A stretch of 64,000 nt of DNA from an uncultured Cellulophaga sp. (GCA_947492955.1 CANLOV010000001.1:310001-374000), one strand, 5' to 3'; positions 17,859 to 28,057 are shown, counted from the first letter of the stretch. Numbers and translations are program-made. The notes: generated from the sequence alone by a model not told the origin.

Positions 17859-20150
17859 ATGAAATTACAACCTTTTACTAATTTCTTTTCTGGAATGTCA
17901 AAAATTAAAGTTAAACATATATTTGTTGTAACTTTATTCTTTTTGTGCTCCAAAGGGTATTCACAAGAAACTGTTTTTCTTTTATTTGCACCTCCTGTAG
18001 ATTTAACAGCATCAGAAACACCAGTAGATGAGGGTAAGTTTCAGGTTCGTTTAAGTGCAGCTAATCCATTTAGTAGAGATATAGTAGTTAGAGCAGAAAT
18101 TAGTGGTACTGCAACTTTAAACTCTGATTATTCTTTAGAAAATATAAGTAACACTGGAGTTATAAGATTCGCACCTGGAGAATTTGTTAAAGATATTAAT
18201 GTAGTTGATATTATTGATGATGATTTAATAGAGGGAGGTGAAACAGTAGTTTTAACGCTTTTAAGTGTAAATGTTGACAGTTACGTAATAAATTCAACCA
18301 TTGATGATAGTGTTTCATTAACAATTGTAGATAATGATGCTTGTATTACTATAAATAACGCTCCCGAATTAGATACATCTATTCCTACAATTTTTTGTGA
18401 TATAATAAATCAAGATTTAAATGAGTATGTAACAAATGTGGCACCAGTTGGTTCAGTACTTACTTGGAGTACATCATCAGATTTGTTAGACGAAGATGCT
18501 CATCTTCTAAATACAGTAGTAAGTGCACCAGGAAGATATAATGGTTTCTTTTATAATGTAGCAGATAGGTGTGCTGGGCCACCATTGAGTGTTGAACTTC
18601 AAATATTTGATACCCCAATAGTAGAAGGTACAACAGGTATGCAAGCTTGTGGAGCATCAGAATTTACATTAGAAGCAAGAGTAAGTGCAGGAGGGACCTT
18701 AAGTTGGTATGATAGTGAAGTGGGAGGCACGTTATTAGGTACAGGTACTATTTTTAATACACCAGAGCTTAGCACAACAACAACTTATTATGTAGATGCA
18801 ACGGCTAATGGTTGTACTTCGGAAAGAGTTGCAGTAGTTGCTACTGTTAATATTCAACCATCTGTTGGTGCAATAACAGATACTATGGTTTGTAGTATCT
18901 CTAGAAACGGAAGAGAAACAACCGTAGATTTAGATACCACAATAAATGGGGCAGATGAAGGAACTTGGTCTATTACAACAGATCCTTCTGGTAGTGTAGT
19001 GATAGGAGTAGATAATATAGTGAATTTTGAAGGCTTAATAAGTGGGGATTATGTGTTTACTTATACAACAACAGTTGCCTTAGCACCGTGTACAAACGTA
19101 TCTGGCACCCTTACTGTTAATGTATCTACCTGTACTGTAGATAGTGACAATGATGGGGTTAATGATGATGATGAACAAGACATAGGAACACTAGTAGATA
19201 ATCCAGATACGGATGGCGATGGTATAAATGATGGGGATGAAATAGGAGATAATTTAGCAGCTCCTATAGATACAGATAGTGATGGCATTATAGATGCATT
19301 AGAGTCTAATATTTTAGATGCAGACGGGGACATGGTATTTGATCAATTAGACCCCGCAAATACTGATCCATGTAATCCAAATCCTTCTGCAGGAGTATGT
19401 GATACAGATGGAGATGGAATAACAGATGGAGATGAAATAGCAAATGATACAGATCCTTTAGATGCATGTGACCCTAATCTTACGCCAGCATGTATGCCAG
19501 ATCCTATAGATTTACAAGTAGAAAAAACAGCAGACAAATTAGAAGTAAATGTAGAAGATGAACTTGTTTTTATAATTACTTTAACGAATTTATCAGCAGA
19601 TAGAATTTTAGATGTGGAGGTTGGGGATTTACTAGAGTCTCCATTTATCTATGTTTCTCATGAGACTTCTATTGGAGATTATGATGCGTTAACAGGTCTT
19701 TGGACTATTAATGAGATTCTTGAGAATGAAGAGCACACATTAACAATAACGGTAACTATAGGAGCAATCAGTGATGGAGATTATGAAAATACAGTAACTG
19801 TTTTAGCTAATTTTCCAGACGATAGTGATTTAACTAATAATGAAGATGCAGTTACAATAACTGTAAGTTCTCGTTCTAATAATGATTGTGGATTTCTTTT
19901 TAATCAGTTTTCGCCAAATTCAGATGGAACGAATGATTTATTAAGAATAAACTGTATAGAAAACTATCCTGATAATACTTTGGAAGTCTATGATAGGTAT
20001 GGGAATATAGTTTATGAAACAAAAGGTTATGATAATACTTGGGATGGTACAGGTAAAAATGGAGATTTACCAAAAGGCACTTATTTTTATATATTAAATC
20101 TTGGAGATGGTTCTGATGTTACAAAAGGTTGGATTCAAATCATAAGATAA
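17859..20150 (+). CDS. T9SS type B sorted surface adhesin (Calx-beta, TSP3-like repeats, DUF11, CHU_C)
   Basis: 763 residues. Signal peptide (best from Met 13, to about 37); Calx-beta domain (about 45-165) ending in LTIVDNDAC; Ig-like segments (about 170-425); Asp-rich thrombospondin type 3-like calcium repeats (about 426-545, DSDNDGVND, DTDGDGI); a DUF11 domain (about 550-670); and the type B C-terminal domain (about 678-763, FSPNSDGTNDLLRI, LEVYDRYGNIVYE, WDGTGKNGDLPKGTYFY). That last domain directs secretion by the T9SS and attachment at the surface. The locus is completed by PorP and OmpA proteins downstream, spaced 7 and 13 bp apart. Confidence 0.92.
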   Translation: MKLQPFTNFFSGMSKIKVKHIFVVTLFFLCSKGYSQETVFLLFAPPVDLTASETPVDEGKFQVRLSAANPFSRDIVVRAEISGTATLNSDYSLENISNTGVIRFAPGEFVKDINVVDIIDDDLIEGGETVVLTLLSVNVDSYVINSTIDDSVSLTIVDNDACITINNAPELDTSIPTIFCDIINQDLNEYVTNVAPVGSVLTWSTSSDLLDEDAHLLNTVVSAPGRYNGFFYNVADRCAGPPLSVELQIFDTPIVEGTTGMQACGASEFTLEARVSAGGTLSWYDSEVGGTLLGTGTIFNTPELSTTTTYYVDATANGCTSERVAVVATVNIQPSVGAITDTMVCSISRNGRETTVDLDTTINGADEGTWSITTDPSGSVVIGVDNIVNFEGLISGDYVFTYTTTVALAPCTNVSGTLTVNVSTCTVDSDNDGVNDDDEQDIGTLVDNPDTDGDGINDGDEIGDNLAAPIDTDSDGIIDALESNILDADGDMVFDQLDPANTDPCNPNPSAGVCDTDGDGITDGDEIANDTDPLDACDPNLTPACMPDPIDLQVEKTADKLEVNVEDELVFIITLTNLSADRILDVEVGDLLESPFIYVSHETSIGDYDALTGLWTINEILENEEHTLTITVTIGAISDGDYENTVTVLANFPDDSDLTNNEDAVTITVSSRSNNDCGFLFNQFSPNSDGTNDLLRINCIENYPDNTLEVYDRYGNIVYETKGYDNTWDGTGKNGDLPKGTYFYILNLGDGSDVTKGWIQIIR

Positions 20151-20157
20151 TAAAGTT

Positions 20158-21147
20158 ATGATTAAAAAAAGAAGTATAGTTAGCTGTAAAGCAATCTTTA
20201 TATATAGTATCCTATTATTAGGAATTGGTACATTGTACGGGCAAAAAGAACCGCAATATACACAGTATATGTATAATATAGGGAGTTTTAATTCTGCATA
20301 CGTAGGAACTACAGAGACACCAGAAATTTCGTTGTTATATAGAGCACAATGGATAGATATCCCAGGTGCGCCAAGAACTATTAGAGCGGGGTTAAATTTA
20401 CCATTAGCTAATGAGAAAAACGGATTAGGTTTTAATATTATTAACGATGAATTAGGGCCAGCAACTCATACATACATAGATGCAGCTTATTCGTTTCAGG
20501 TATTGTTATCAGAAAACACAAAGTTATCTTTTGGTGTAAATGCAGGTGGTTCCTTATTAAATATGGATTTTAATAAAGGAAGTTTTGAGTTCGAAAATGA
20601 ACCATTACTAAATTCCCAATCACTTAGTAAGTTTTATCCAACAGTAGGAGCTGGTACTTTTATGTATTCTGATGATTGGTATTTAGGAGTCTCCGTGCCT
20701 AACTTTATAACAGATGTAGCTTATAATGATGAGATAAAAACTGTATTAGAAGATAAAATTCAGTTTAATTTTATTGGAGGTTATGTTTTTAATATATCAG
20801 ACGGTTTTAAATTTAAACCTGCTTTTTTAATTAATTATTTAAAAGGAGCACCTACAAATATTAATGTATCGTCTAATTTTTTAATAAGTAATGTGGTTAC
20901 TTTAGGGGCATCTTATAAATTAGATACATCAATAAGTGCATTGGCAGGGATACAAATATCTAATAGTTTGTTTTTTGGGTATTCTTATGATTACAATACT
21001 AATGGATTGGTAAATTTTAATAGCGGTTCCCACGAGGCTATATTAAAGTTTTACATTGGTAAAAAAGGAAGTGTTAGAAATTCTAATAATAATTCGAAAA
21101 GTACAAAAGGGCAACCTAAACAAATAGATACCCCAAGATTTTTCTAA
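20158..21147 (+). CDS. PorP/SprF family outer-membrane protein
   Basis: 329 residues with a long signal peptide (about 1-28) and mature start EPQYTQYMYNIGSFNSAYVG, typical of the family, then a beta-barrel to SGSHEAILKFYIG. PorP/SprF proteins accompany type B T9SS substrates and are needed for their export or anchoring. It starts 7 bp after the adhesin stop, so the adhesin is its probable client. The C-terminal tail is Ser/Asn/Lys-rich and perhaps disordered. Confidence 0.92.
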   Translation: MIKKRSIVSCKAIFIYSILLLGIGTLYGQKEPQYTQYMYNIGSFNSAYVGTTETPEISLLYRAQWIDIPGAPRTIRAGLNLPLANEKNGLGFNIINDELGPATHTYIDAAYSFQVLLSENTKLSFGVNAGGSLLNMDFNKGSFEFENEPLLNSQSLSKFYPTVGAGTFMYSDDWYLGVSVPNFITDVAYNDEIKTVLEDKIQFNFIGGYVFNISDGFKFKPAFLINYLKGAPTNINVSSNFLISNVVTLGASYKLDTSISALAGIQISNSLFFGYSYDYNTNGLVNFNSGSHEAILKFYIGKKGSVRNSNNNSKSTKGQPKQIDTPRFF

Positions 21148-21160
21148 AAATAGTTTACAG

Positions 21161-23113
21161 ATGAAATTTAAAACTGTTTTATGGTGTTTTTTAGTAGCAA
21201 CTACAGTTAGTATTGCACAAGGGAAAAAATCTAAAGGAGATTTTCTTTTTTACGAATATCAGTATAAAGGCGCTATTACTGCCTACGAAAAAGAGCTTAG
21301 CAAAAAGAAACTTACAGGGCAACAATATTTAAACCTAGCAGATTCTTACCTTAAAGTGGGTAATTTTAAGCGTGCTTCAAAAATATATTTAGATATATAT
21401 GAATTAGAGGTGTCTAAGAAAGACTCTGCAGGTATTATGTCTAACCATAGATTTAATAAATTACTGCAAAGTTTATCTGGGATTTCAGAAAAAGAAAAAA
21501 TAGATAAATTATTAAAAGTTAGAAAAACATTTTCTTCACCAGAATTAATGGAGAACGCTAATTTTAATAGTGAATTATTAGCTTCTAATGCGGCATCAGA
21601 ATTAGAATTCGAAATATTTAATTTAGAGGTAAACAGTCCGCAATCAGATTTTTCACCTTCATTTTATAATGATAAAATACTTTTTACAAGTGGTCGTCCT
21701 CAGAAATCAAGGAAAGTCTATGAGCCATCAGGAGAATCGTATTTAGATATTTTTGTAGCCAAAGTAAGATCAGAAGGTAATGCCGTAAATGCAAATTCTT
21801 TTACAGGAATCCCAAGTAGTGATTTTCATAGAGCAACACCTTTTTATTCTAAAGAGTTAAATAACATATTTTACATGCTTTCTAATACCAAGAAAGGAAA
21901 ATTAGCATTTAATGATAAAGGAAAGAATGCGCTAGCAATTGGTAAAACAAACGGTATAGGAGATTTTAGTTTTTTATTAAAAGATTTAAGTGTATCATTT
22001 TACTACCCGTTTTATGATGTTGCAACTTCTAAATTGTATTTTGCTGCAGACTTTGAGGATAGTTACGGAGGTACGGATATTTATTATGTGCATACAAATC
22101 ATGGTCAAATTATGTCTGCGCCAATAAATCTAGGTCCTACTGTAAACACTCCAGGTAATGAAATTGCTCCTTATGTTTTTGAAAATAGTCTATATTTTTC
22201 TTCAGATATTTTTTATGGGTTAGGAGGTATGGATATTTATAAATCTAATTTACGAGAAGATGATACTTTTAGTATCCCGGTAAATTTAGGTAATGGTATT
22301 AACTCTACATATGATGATTTTGGGTTTATTATAAAAAATAATACTAATAATGGTCTTATAGGTTATTTTTCTTCTAATAGAGAAGGAGGAAAAGGGAATG
22401 ACGATATATATGGATATACTGTAGCCGAAAAACCAGGGATTAAAACAATTTTAATAGAAGGAAGTGTTGTAAATACATCTACCAAAAAAGGCATTAGTAA
22501 TGCTTTAGTAGAGGTTTTTGATGCTAGTGGGAAAAGTGTTAAAAAAAATTACTCAAAGGATGATGGTTTTTATCAGTTTGAAATTCCATGGGAAGATGCT
22601 ATTCATATAAAAGTAACAAAAGAGCGTTATTCTAATTTTTCAGAGTTATATACTAAAGAAGAAATAGAGGAACTTCAAAAAGGAACTTTAGATGTAAAAG
22701 TTTCTTTATTAGATGATTTGGTAGAAGAGAGAGAGGGACAAACAGTTGTTAAATTAAATAAATTTTATTTTAGAAAAGGTAAAAGTGAAATTACTTCTTA
22801 TATAGCTAAAGAGTTAGATAATGTTGTCGATGTAATTAAAAATTTTCCTCAATTACAATTACGTATAGAATCTCATACTGATAGCCGTTTAGGAGGTAGT
22901 ACCAACTTTAGAATATCCCAGAAACGATCAGATGCTATTAAAAAATATTTAATAGATAATGGAGTGCCAAATTCAAATATTCTTTACGCTGTTGGATATG
23001 GAGAAGATAATTTGATTAATAAGTGTAAAAACGGTGTTTTCTGTTTAGATGTACAACATAAAGAAAATGAACGCTCTTTAATCGTAGTGTTAAATTATAA
23101 TGTACTTTATTAA
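21161..23113 (+). CDS. OmpA-family protein with PD40-like propeller (SprE/gliding-type)
   Basis: 650 residues. Signal peptide (1-19); short TPR region (about 25-110); a WD40-like PD40 propeller (about 155-425, SDFSPSFYNDKILFTSGR, NEIAPYVFENSLYFSSD); a carboxypeptidase-regulatory domain (about 428-505); and a C-terminal OmpA peptidoglycan-binding domain (about 525-650, LQLRIESHTDSRLGG, ISQKRSDAIKKYL). It is the usual third gene of adhesin-PorP-OmpA loci and likely links the surface complex to peptidoglycan (inference from domain roles). Confidence 0.92.
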   Translation: MKFKTVLWCFLVATTVSIAQGKKSKGDFLFYEYQYKGAITAYEKELSKKKLTGQQYLNLADSYLKVGNFKRASKIYLDIYELEVSKKDSAGIMSNHRFNKLLQSLSGISEKEKIDKLLKVRKTFSSPELMENANFNSELLASNAASELEFEIFNLEVNSPQSDFSPSFYNDKILFTSGRPQKSRKVYEPSGESYLDIFVAKVRSEGNAVNANSFTGIPSSDFHRATPFYSKELNNIFYMLSNTKKGKLAFNDKGKNALAIGKTNGIGDFSFLLKDLSVSFYYPFYDVATSKLYFAADFEDSYGGTDIYYVHTNHGQIMSAPINLGPTVNTPGNEIAPYVFENSLYFSSDIFYGLGGMDIYKSNLREDDTFSIPVNLGNGINSTYDDFGFIIKNNTNNGLIGYFSSNREGGKGNDDIYGYTVAEKPGIKTILIEGSVVNTSTKKGISNALVEVFDASGKSVKKNYSKDDGFYQFEIPWEDAIHIKVTKERYSNFSELYTKEEIEELQKGTLDVKVSLLDDLVEEREGQTVVKLNKFYFRKGKSEITSYIAKELDNVVDVIKNFPQLQLRIESHTDSRLGGSTNFRISQKRSDAIKKYLIDNGVPNSNILYAVGYGEDNLINKCKNGVFCLDVQHKENERSLIVVLNYNVLY

Positions 23114-23114
23114 T

Positions 23115-24383
23115 TTAAAATAGAACTATCCAAAAATAATAAATAGAAAATAAGGAAAGGAATACTATTCCTATATAAGCGAGTAATTGCAATCCTTTTT
23201 TAGGTTGGTCTGTAATTGGAATTTCTTTGCTCATTACATTTTTTAAATTCATATAACCAATAATTGGAGCTATTACAAAAGATACAAAAGTAGCTAATGC
23301 TACTAATTGCCCCATATTAGCACCAAACCCAGTAATTACTATAAAATTGATGATTGCCAGTATAATAATTGTTATGGCAAAATATCTTTGTTTTGTGTTT
23401 TTTTGTTGCCTGTTAGATAATTGTCCTACAATATCAATACTAACTCTCGCGATGGCATCATGTGCAGTCATACATGTACTAAACATAGTAGCAAATGCTG
23501 CAAAAGCAATAAAAGGATAAGTCCAATTGCCAATATTAGTGGTAAATAGGGTAATTAATTGATTTGCAAAAGTTACAGCACTACTGCTTATTTTTGTGTT
23601 GGATCCATATAATGTCATCCAGCCAATAATTAAAAAGAAAACAGCAAGTATAGCAGTTAAAAAATAGCCAATATTAAATTCTAATAGAGCTTCTTTTAAA
23701 GGGAGTTTTTTATGTTTATTAAGTTTTAATTTTTCTATACTCCACATGCTTACCCAGCTAGAGGCTTCAACAGTAGTAGGCATCCATCCTATAAGACCTA
23801 TTAAAAATAATATGCCTACTTCGTTAAAAATAACAGGTGTTTTAAAATCAGATGCTAAGGTAATAGGACCTTTGTTAATAACAGAAATGGTTGTAATTAA
23901 AAGTGCTATAAATAAGATGGATATTACTAATTTTAAAGAGCGCTCTAAAAAAGTGTATTTTCCTATAATAAGTAATATGCTAATGAAAATAAATAAGCTT
24001 AATGCTACAGTGTTTTGATATGTATTTGGTATTTGAAATAAATTCATAAATAAACCAGTAGTCACAATATATAAGGCGGCTAAAATTGTAAAAGTAGACA
24101 CCAATGTAATAAGCGCATAAAACCATAAATATCCTTTTCCTCTATATAGATAACCTTCAATAAGAGTTTTGTTAGTTATATTGGTGTAACGAATGCCAAA
24201 CTCAAAAAAAGGATATTTAAGTATATTAGCAAGTATATTAGCAAGTATAATAGGAATAATCATAATCCATCCATATTGAGCTCCAGCTTTGGTAGATAAA
24301 ACTAAATGAGAAGTTCCAATGGCCATACTGGCAAAAAGTAAACCAGGCCCCAAGTTTTTTAGGAGGATTTTTATTGTAGACAT
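23115..24383 (-). CDS. Nramp-family transporter lacking the canonical metal-binding motifs
   Basis: 422 residues with about 11 membrane helices. Helix 1 begins LGPGLLFASMAIGTSHLV: where Mn/Fe Nramps carry DPGN, this has GTSH (23-26). In the helix 6 region the MPH motif is WMPTTVEAS (about residue 200). The fold match is clear, but metal-coordinating Asp, Asn and His are absent, so manganese/iron uptake cannot be assumed. Members of the superfamily with other substrates (Mg, Al) also deviate here. Convergent with the OmpA gene, with two bases between stops. Confidence 0.85.
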   Translation of the reverse strand: MSTIKILLKNLGPGLLFASMAIGTSHLVLSTKAGAQYGWIMIIPIILANILANILKYPFFEFGIRYTNITNKTLIEGYLYRGKGYLWFYALITLVSTFTILAALYIVTTGLFMNLFQIPNTYQNTVALSLFIFISILLIIGKYTFLERSLKLVISILFIALLITTISVINKGPITLASDFKTPVIFNEVGILFLIGLIGWMPTTVEASSWVSMWSIEKLKLNKHKKLPLKEALLEFNIGYFLTAILAVFFLIIGWMTLYGSNTKISSSAVTFANQLITLFTTNIGNWTYPFIAFAAFATMFSTCMTAHDAIARVSIDIVGQLSNRQQKNTKQRYFAITIIILAIINFIVITGFGANMGQLVALATFVSFVIAPIIGYMNLKNVMSKEIPITDQPKKGLQLLAYIGIVFLSLFSIYYFWIVLF

Positions 24384-24438
24384 AGAAGTTGGTAGTTTAT
24401 TTAGTAAAAACTAAAATATATAAACTACAAATAACAAA

Positions 24439-25074
24439 CTATTTAATTTCTATTTTATCTCCGTAGAATTTTGGTTGTTTATTTGTAGTTAAATCTATAA
24501 AAACTTTTACACGGGCAAAATATTCGCGAATCTTTACTTTTAAACCATATTTGCCAGCGATGTCTTTAGCGTTAAAACCTATAGCGTGTAATCCTTTTTT
24601 TTCGGCTAAATAAATGGCGCGTTCATTATGGAATTTTTGAGAGATAATAGTAACACTATCCAACCCAAAAATGGCTTTGGCTCTAACCATGGAGTCTAAT
24701 GTTCTAAACCCAGCATAATCTAAAAATATTTTATTTTTTGGGATTCCTCTTTTTATAAGGTCTTTTTTAAAATGTGTAGGTTCATCGTAATACTTACTAC
24801 TGTTATCACCGCTAACTAAAATAAAGTCTATTTTTCCAGCTTTATAGAGCGCTACAGTAGCATCAATTCTATGTGTGTAATAAAGATTAGGTTTGCCACC
24901 TTTTAGTTTTCTGGCAGTTCCTAAAACAAGTCCGACTTTATTTTTTGGAATATTTTCAGCGTGGCTAAATGTTTTTTCTACGGCAGCTTCTTTTATAGTG
25001 TAATTACTTAGAAATAATAAAGTAATAACAATTGTAAGAATTAAAAGAGTAATTAAGAAAAGCTTCTTTTTCAT
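24439..25074 (-). CDS. SanA/YdcF-like DUF218 envelope protein
   Basis: 211 residues with one N-terminal membrane helix (about 5-23) and a DUF218 domain: VGLVLGTARKLKGGKPN, RIDATVALYKAGKIDFILVSGDN, DYAGFRTLDSMVRAK and IISQKFHNERAIYLA. SanA of E. coli is linked to envelope integrity and vancomycin tolerance at high temperature; the molecular reaction is not known. The single helix suggests a periplasm-facing, inner-membrane anchored protein. It lies 55 bp upstream of the Nramp gene in the same direction. Confidence 0.88.
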   Translation of the reverse strand: MKKKLFLITLLILTIVITLLFLSNYTIKEAAVEKTFSHAENIPKNKVGLVLGTARKLKGGKPNLYYTHRIDATVALYKAGKIDFILVSGDNSSKYYDEPTHFKKDLIKRGIPKNKIFLDYAGFRTLDSMVRAKAIFGLDSVTIISQKFHNERAIYLAEKKGLHAIGFNAKDIAGKYGLKVKIREYFARVKVFIDLTTNKQPKFYGDKIEIK

Positions 25075-25618
25075 AAAGTATAAAGGTACAGTAAAAGGTT
25101 TCTTTTTAGAGAATTTAAATCTGTTAAATATATTTCTATCAGGTTTAAAATAGACAAGTCTTTTCTGCTAATAGAAATAAATACTTTGCTAAAATCATTA
25201 TTAAAAAGTAAAATAGTAATTATTTACGATTTGTAAAGGTTGATAATTAGTTTGTCTAAGTTAAGTTTTTTCTATACGCGATTGTTAATGTGTGCTACCC
25301 ATTTTTATAAAAAAGAGGTCTTAATATAGTAGTAGTTATACAAGCAAACCATTACTAATAGTATTTATAATAATTTATACGCTAAAGTTGTTGGTAGCTG
25401 TGTAATTCATTAATGAATAAATAGATAAAATAGAAAGTACTTTTTGTTGTTGTTTTTGAGAAAATCGTATTGTTTTTTACGAGAAAAAGATAATAGTTTT
25501 ATTGAGAAATAAGCAAATGTTGTTTTAGCAATTCCTCAGAGTAATAATTTATAAGATGAAATATTTAATATGATAATTTTTTATAGAAGAAGATAGAAAT
25601 AAGTAATATAAGGACATA
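25075..25618. other. Long intergenic spacer before bglX
   Basis: 544 bases between divergent SanA and bglX, very AT-rich. I find no ORF with good codon structure, no RNA-like hairpin and no repeat. The only weak signals are TTTG-containing words (e.g. TACGATTTG at 25225-25233) without a well spaced partner. Presumably it holds the promoters of both genes and any operator for the glucosidase. Confidence 0.5.
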
Positions 25619-27898
25619 ATGAAGAAAATAGTTTATACACTAGTAGCAATAATTATAGTACAAAATATAGGTATGGCGCAGCAGAAAGAAAAAAAATATA
25701 GTAAAGAGGAAATTACTATTAAAGTTGAAGCATTGCTTAAAAAAATGACTATTGAAGAAAAGGTAGGTCAAATGAACCAGTATAACGGATTTTGGGATGT
25801 AACTGGTCCGGTTCCAGAAGAAGGTAATGCAGAAAAAAAATATGAGCATTTAAGAAAAGGGTGGGTAGGCTCAATGTTAACAGTAAGAGGAGCAAAAGAA
25901 GTAAGAGCAGTACAAAAGATTGTTACAGAAGAATCACGACTTGGAATACCATTAATTATTGGTTTTGATGTGATACACGGATATAAAACATTAAGCCCTA
26001 TTCCGTTAGCAGAGGCAGCAAGTTGGGATTTAGAAGCCATTAAAAAATCTGCTGAAGTTGCAGCAGCAGAAGCATCTGCATCTGGTATAAACTGGACATT
26101 TGGTCCTATGGTAGATATAGCGAGAGATGCCCGTTGGGGTCGTGTAATGGAGGGTGCTGGTGAAGACCCATTTTTAGGAAGTAGAGTGGCTGAAGCTCGT
26201 GTAAAAGGGTTTCAAGGAGAGAATTTGGCTGCAGTAAATACAATTGCTGCTTGTGCCAAGCATTTTGCAGCTTATGGTTTTGCAGAATCAGGAAAAGAGT
26301 ATAATACAGCAGATATAGGTACATCTACATTACATAATATAGTTTTACCACCTTTTAAAGCAGCTGTAGATGCTGGCGTAAAAACATTAATGAATTCTTT
26401 TAACGAATTAAACGGAGTGCCAGTTACAGGAAGCTCTTATTTACAACGAGATATTTTAAAAGGTAAATGGGGTTTTAAAGGCTTTGTAATTTCAGACTGG
26501 GCATCTATTAATGAGTTAATTTATTGGGGACATGCGAAAGATAAACGAGAAGCAGCAAAAATAGCTTCTATAGCTGGTTCCGATATGGATATGGAAGGGC
26601 ATGTGTACATACAAGAATTAGCTCAACTTGTTAAAGACGGTGTTGTAAAAGAAAGTATATTAGACGATGCGGTAAGACGTATTTTAACTGTGAAATATGA
26701 ATTAGGTTTGTTTGATAACCCCTATAAGTATTGTGATGAGAAGCTTGAAAAGGAAACCATAGGAAACCCAAAGCACCATGAAGCGGTATTAGATGTAGCT
26801 AAAAAATCGATAGTTTTATTAAAGAATGATACACAACTATTGCCTTTAAAGAAAGAAGGGCAGAAAATAGCTTTGATAGGAGCTCTAGCCGCAGATAAAA
26901 ATAGCCCTTTAGGAAGTTGGAGAATTGCATCGGATGATCATACAGCCATTTCTGTTTTAGAAGGTTTGCAAGCATATAAAGGAAATTCACTGGTTTATAA
27001 AAAAGGAGCAGATGTATCTGTTGGTAAAACAGCATTTACACAAGAAGTAGCGATTAATGAGACGGATAAAAGTGGATTCGAAGAAGCTAAATTAGCAGCT
27101 AAAGATGCAGATGTGGTTATTATGGTATTAGGAGAGCATGGTTTTCAATCTGGAGAAGGAAGAAGTAGAACCAATTTACAATTGCCAGGAGTACAACAAG
27201 AATTGTTAGAAGAAGTGTATAAAGTAAACCCAAATATTGTTTTGGTATTAAATAATGGACGCCCTTTGGCAATTTCATGGGCAAATGAGCATATTCCAAC
27301 TATTTTAGAAGCATGGCAATTAGGAACACAAACAGGAAATGCTGTTGCGCAAGTAATTTATGGAGATTATAACCCTAGTGGAAAATTGCCAATGAGTTTT
27401 CCAAGAAATGTAGGTCAGGTGCCTATTTATTATAACCACAAAAGTACGGGCAGAAATAATAAGGAAGCGCATGTATTTTGGTCTCATTATATAGATGTCG
27501 AAAAAACACCATTATACCCTTTTGGACACGGATTAAGTTACACCACTTTTGAATATTCAGATTTAAAATTAGATAAGAGTTTATATAGTATAGGAGAAGA
27601 TGTTCATGTGTCGCTAAAAATTAAAAATACAGGTAATGTAAAAGGAAAAGAAGTGGTGCAACTCTATATTAGAGATTTGTTTGGTAGTGTAACAAGACCT
27701 GTAAAAGAATTAAAAGGGTTTGAGTTAACCGAATTAGAACCGGGAGAGACAAAAACAATACAGTTTGTTTTAAATAAAGAAACTTTAGGTTTTTATAATA
27801 ATAGTGAGGAATATATTGTGGAGCCAGGAGATTTTAAGGTATTCGTAGGAGGTAGTTCTTACACAAAATTAGAAGCGGATTTTACGCTGAAAGAGTAA
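25619..27898 (+). CDS. bglX: Periplasmic beta-glucosidase, GH3 family
   Basis: 759 residues, the BglX size. Signal peptide (1-20, MAQ); GH3 N-domain (about 45-370) with the nucleophile Asp 293 in GFVISDWASINE; GH3 C-domain (about 405-625) with GEHGFQSGEGRSR, where a Glu serves as acid/base in the family; and a fibronectin-like C-terminal domain (about 670-750). It hydrolyses beta-glucosides in the periplasm; 1,3- or 1,4-linked oligosaccharides (laminarin, cellobiose) are typical substrates in marine flavobacteria. No SusCD pair or other glycosidase lies nearby, so the substrate is open. Confidence 0.93.
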   Translation: MKKIVYTLVAIIIVQNIGMAQQKEKKYSKEEITIKVEALLKKMTIEEKVGQMNQYNGFWDVTGPVPEEGNAEKKYEHLRKGWVGSMLTVRGAKEVRAVQKIVTEESRLGIPLIIGFDVIHGYKTLSPIPLAEAASWDLEAIKKSAEVAAAEASASGINWTFGPMVDIARDARWGRVMEGAGEDPFLGSRVAEARVKGFQGENLAAVNTIAACAKHFAAYGFAESGKEYNTADIGTSTLHNIVLPPFKAAVDAGVKTLMNSFNELNGVPVTGSSYLQRDILKGKWGFKGFVISDWASINELIYWGHAKDKREAAKIASIAGSDMDMEGHVYIQELAQLVKDGVVKESILDDAVRRILTVKYELGLFDNPYKYCDEKLEKETIGNPKHHEAVLDVAKKSIVLLKNDTQLLPLKKEGQKIALIGALAADKNSPLGSWRIASDDHTAISVLEGLQAYKGNSLVYKKGADVSVGKTAFTQEVAINETDKSGFEEAKLAAKDADVVIMVLGEHGFQSGEGRSRTNLQLPGVQQELLEEVYKVNPNIVLVLNNGRPLAISWANEHIPTILEAWQLGTQTGNAVAQVIYGDYNPSGKLPMSFPRNVGQVPIYYNHKSTGRNNKEAHVFWSHYIDVEKTPLYPFGHGLSYTTFEYSDLKLDKSLYSIGEDVHVSLKIKNTGNVKGKEVVQLYIRDLFGSVTRPVKELKGFELTELEPGETKTIQFVLNKETLGFYNNSEEYIVEPGDFKVFVGGSSYTKLEADFTLKE

Positions 27899-27921
27899 AG
27901 GTGAAAAATATGATAAGTTCT

Positions 27922-27955
27922 AAAGTCAGATACTTTTTTAGTGTCTGACTTTTTT
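27922..27955 (+). terminator. Rho-independent terminator of bglX
   Basis: AAAGTCAGATAC pairs with GTGTCTGACTTT (one T-G wobble, loop TTTTTTA), with a T-run to 27955. It lies 23 bases after the bglX stop. Confidence 0.8.
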
Positions 27956-28057
27956 AGTTTTTATGTTATGATAAAAAAATAAATATAGATAGTCTCGTAG
28001 GGAAATAAGATTTTTAACGTCTTATCAAAAACAACATTGTAAAATTAAATGTTAGTT

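Noticed and set aside
19135-19500. Repetitive GATxxAGATGGxGAT-like DNA that could look like tandem repeats
   Set aside because: It is coding for Asp-rich thrombospondin type 3-like repeats of the adhesin, not a DNA repeat array or CRISPR.
25075-25618. A small RNA or riboswitch in the long spacer before bglX
   Set aside because: No stable hairpin, terminator or conserved motif is visible by eye.
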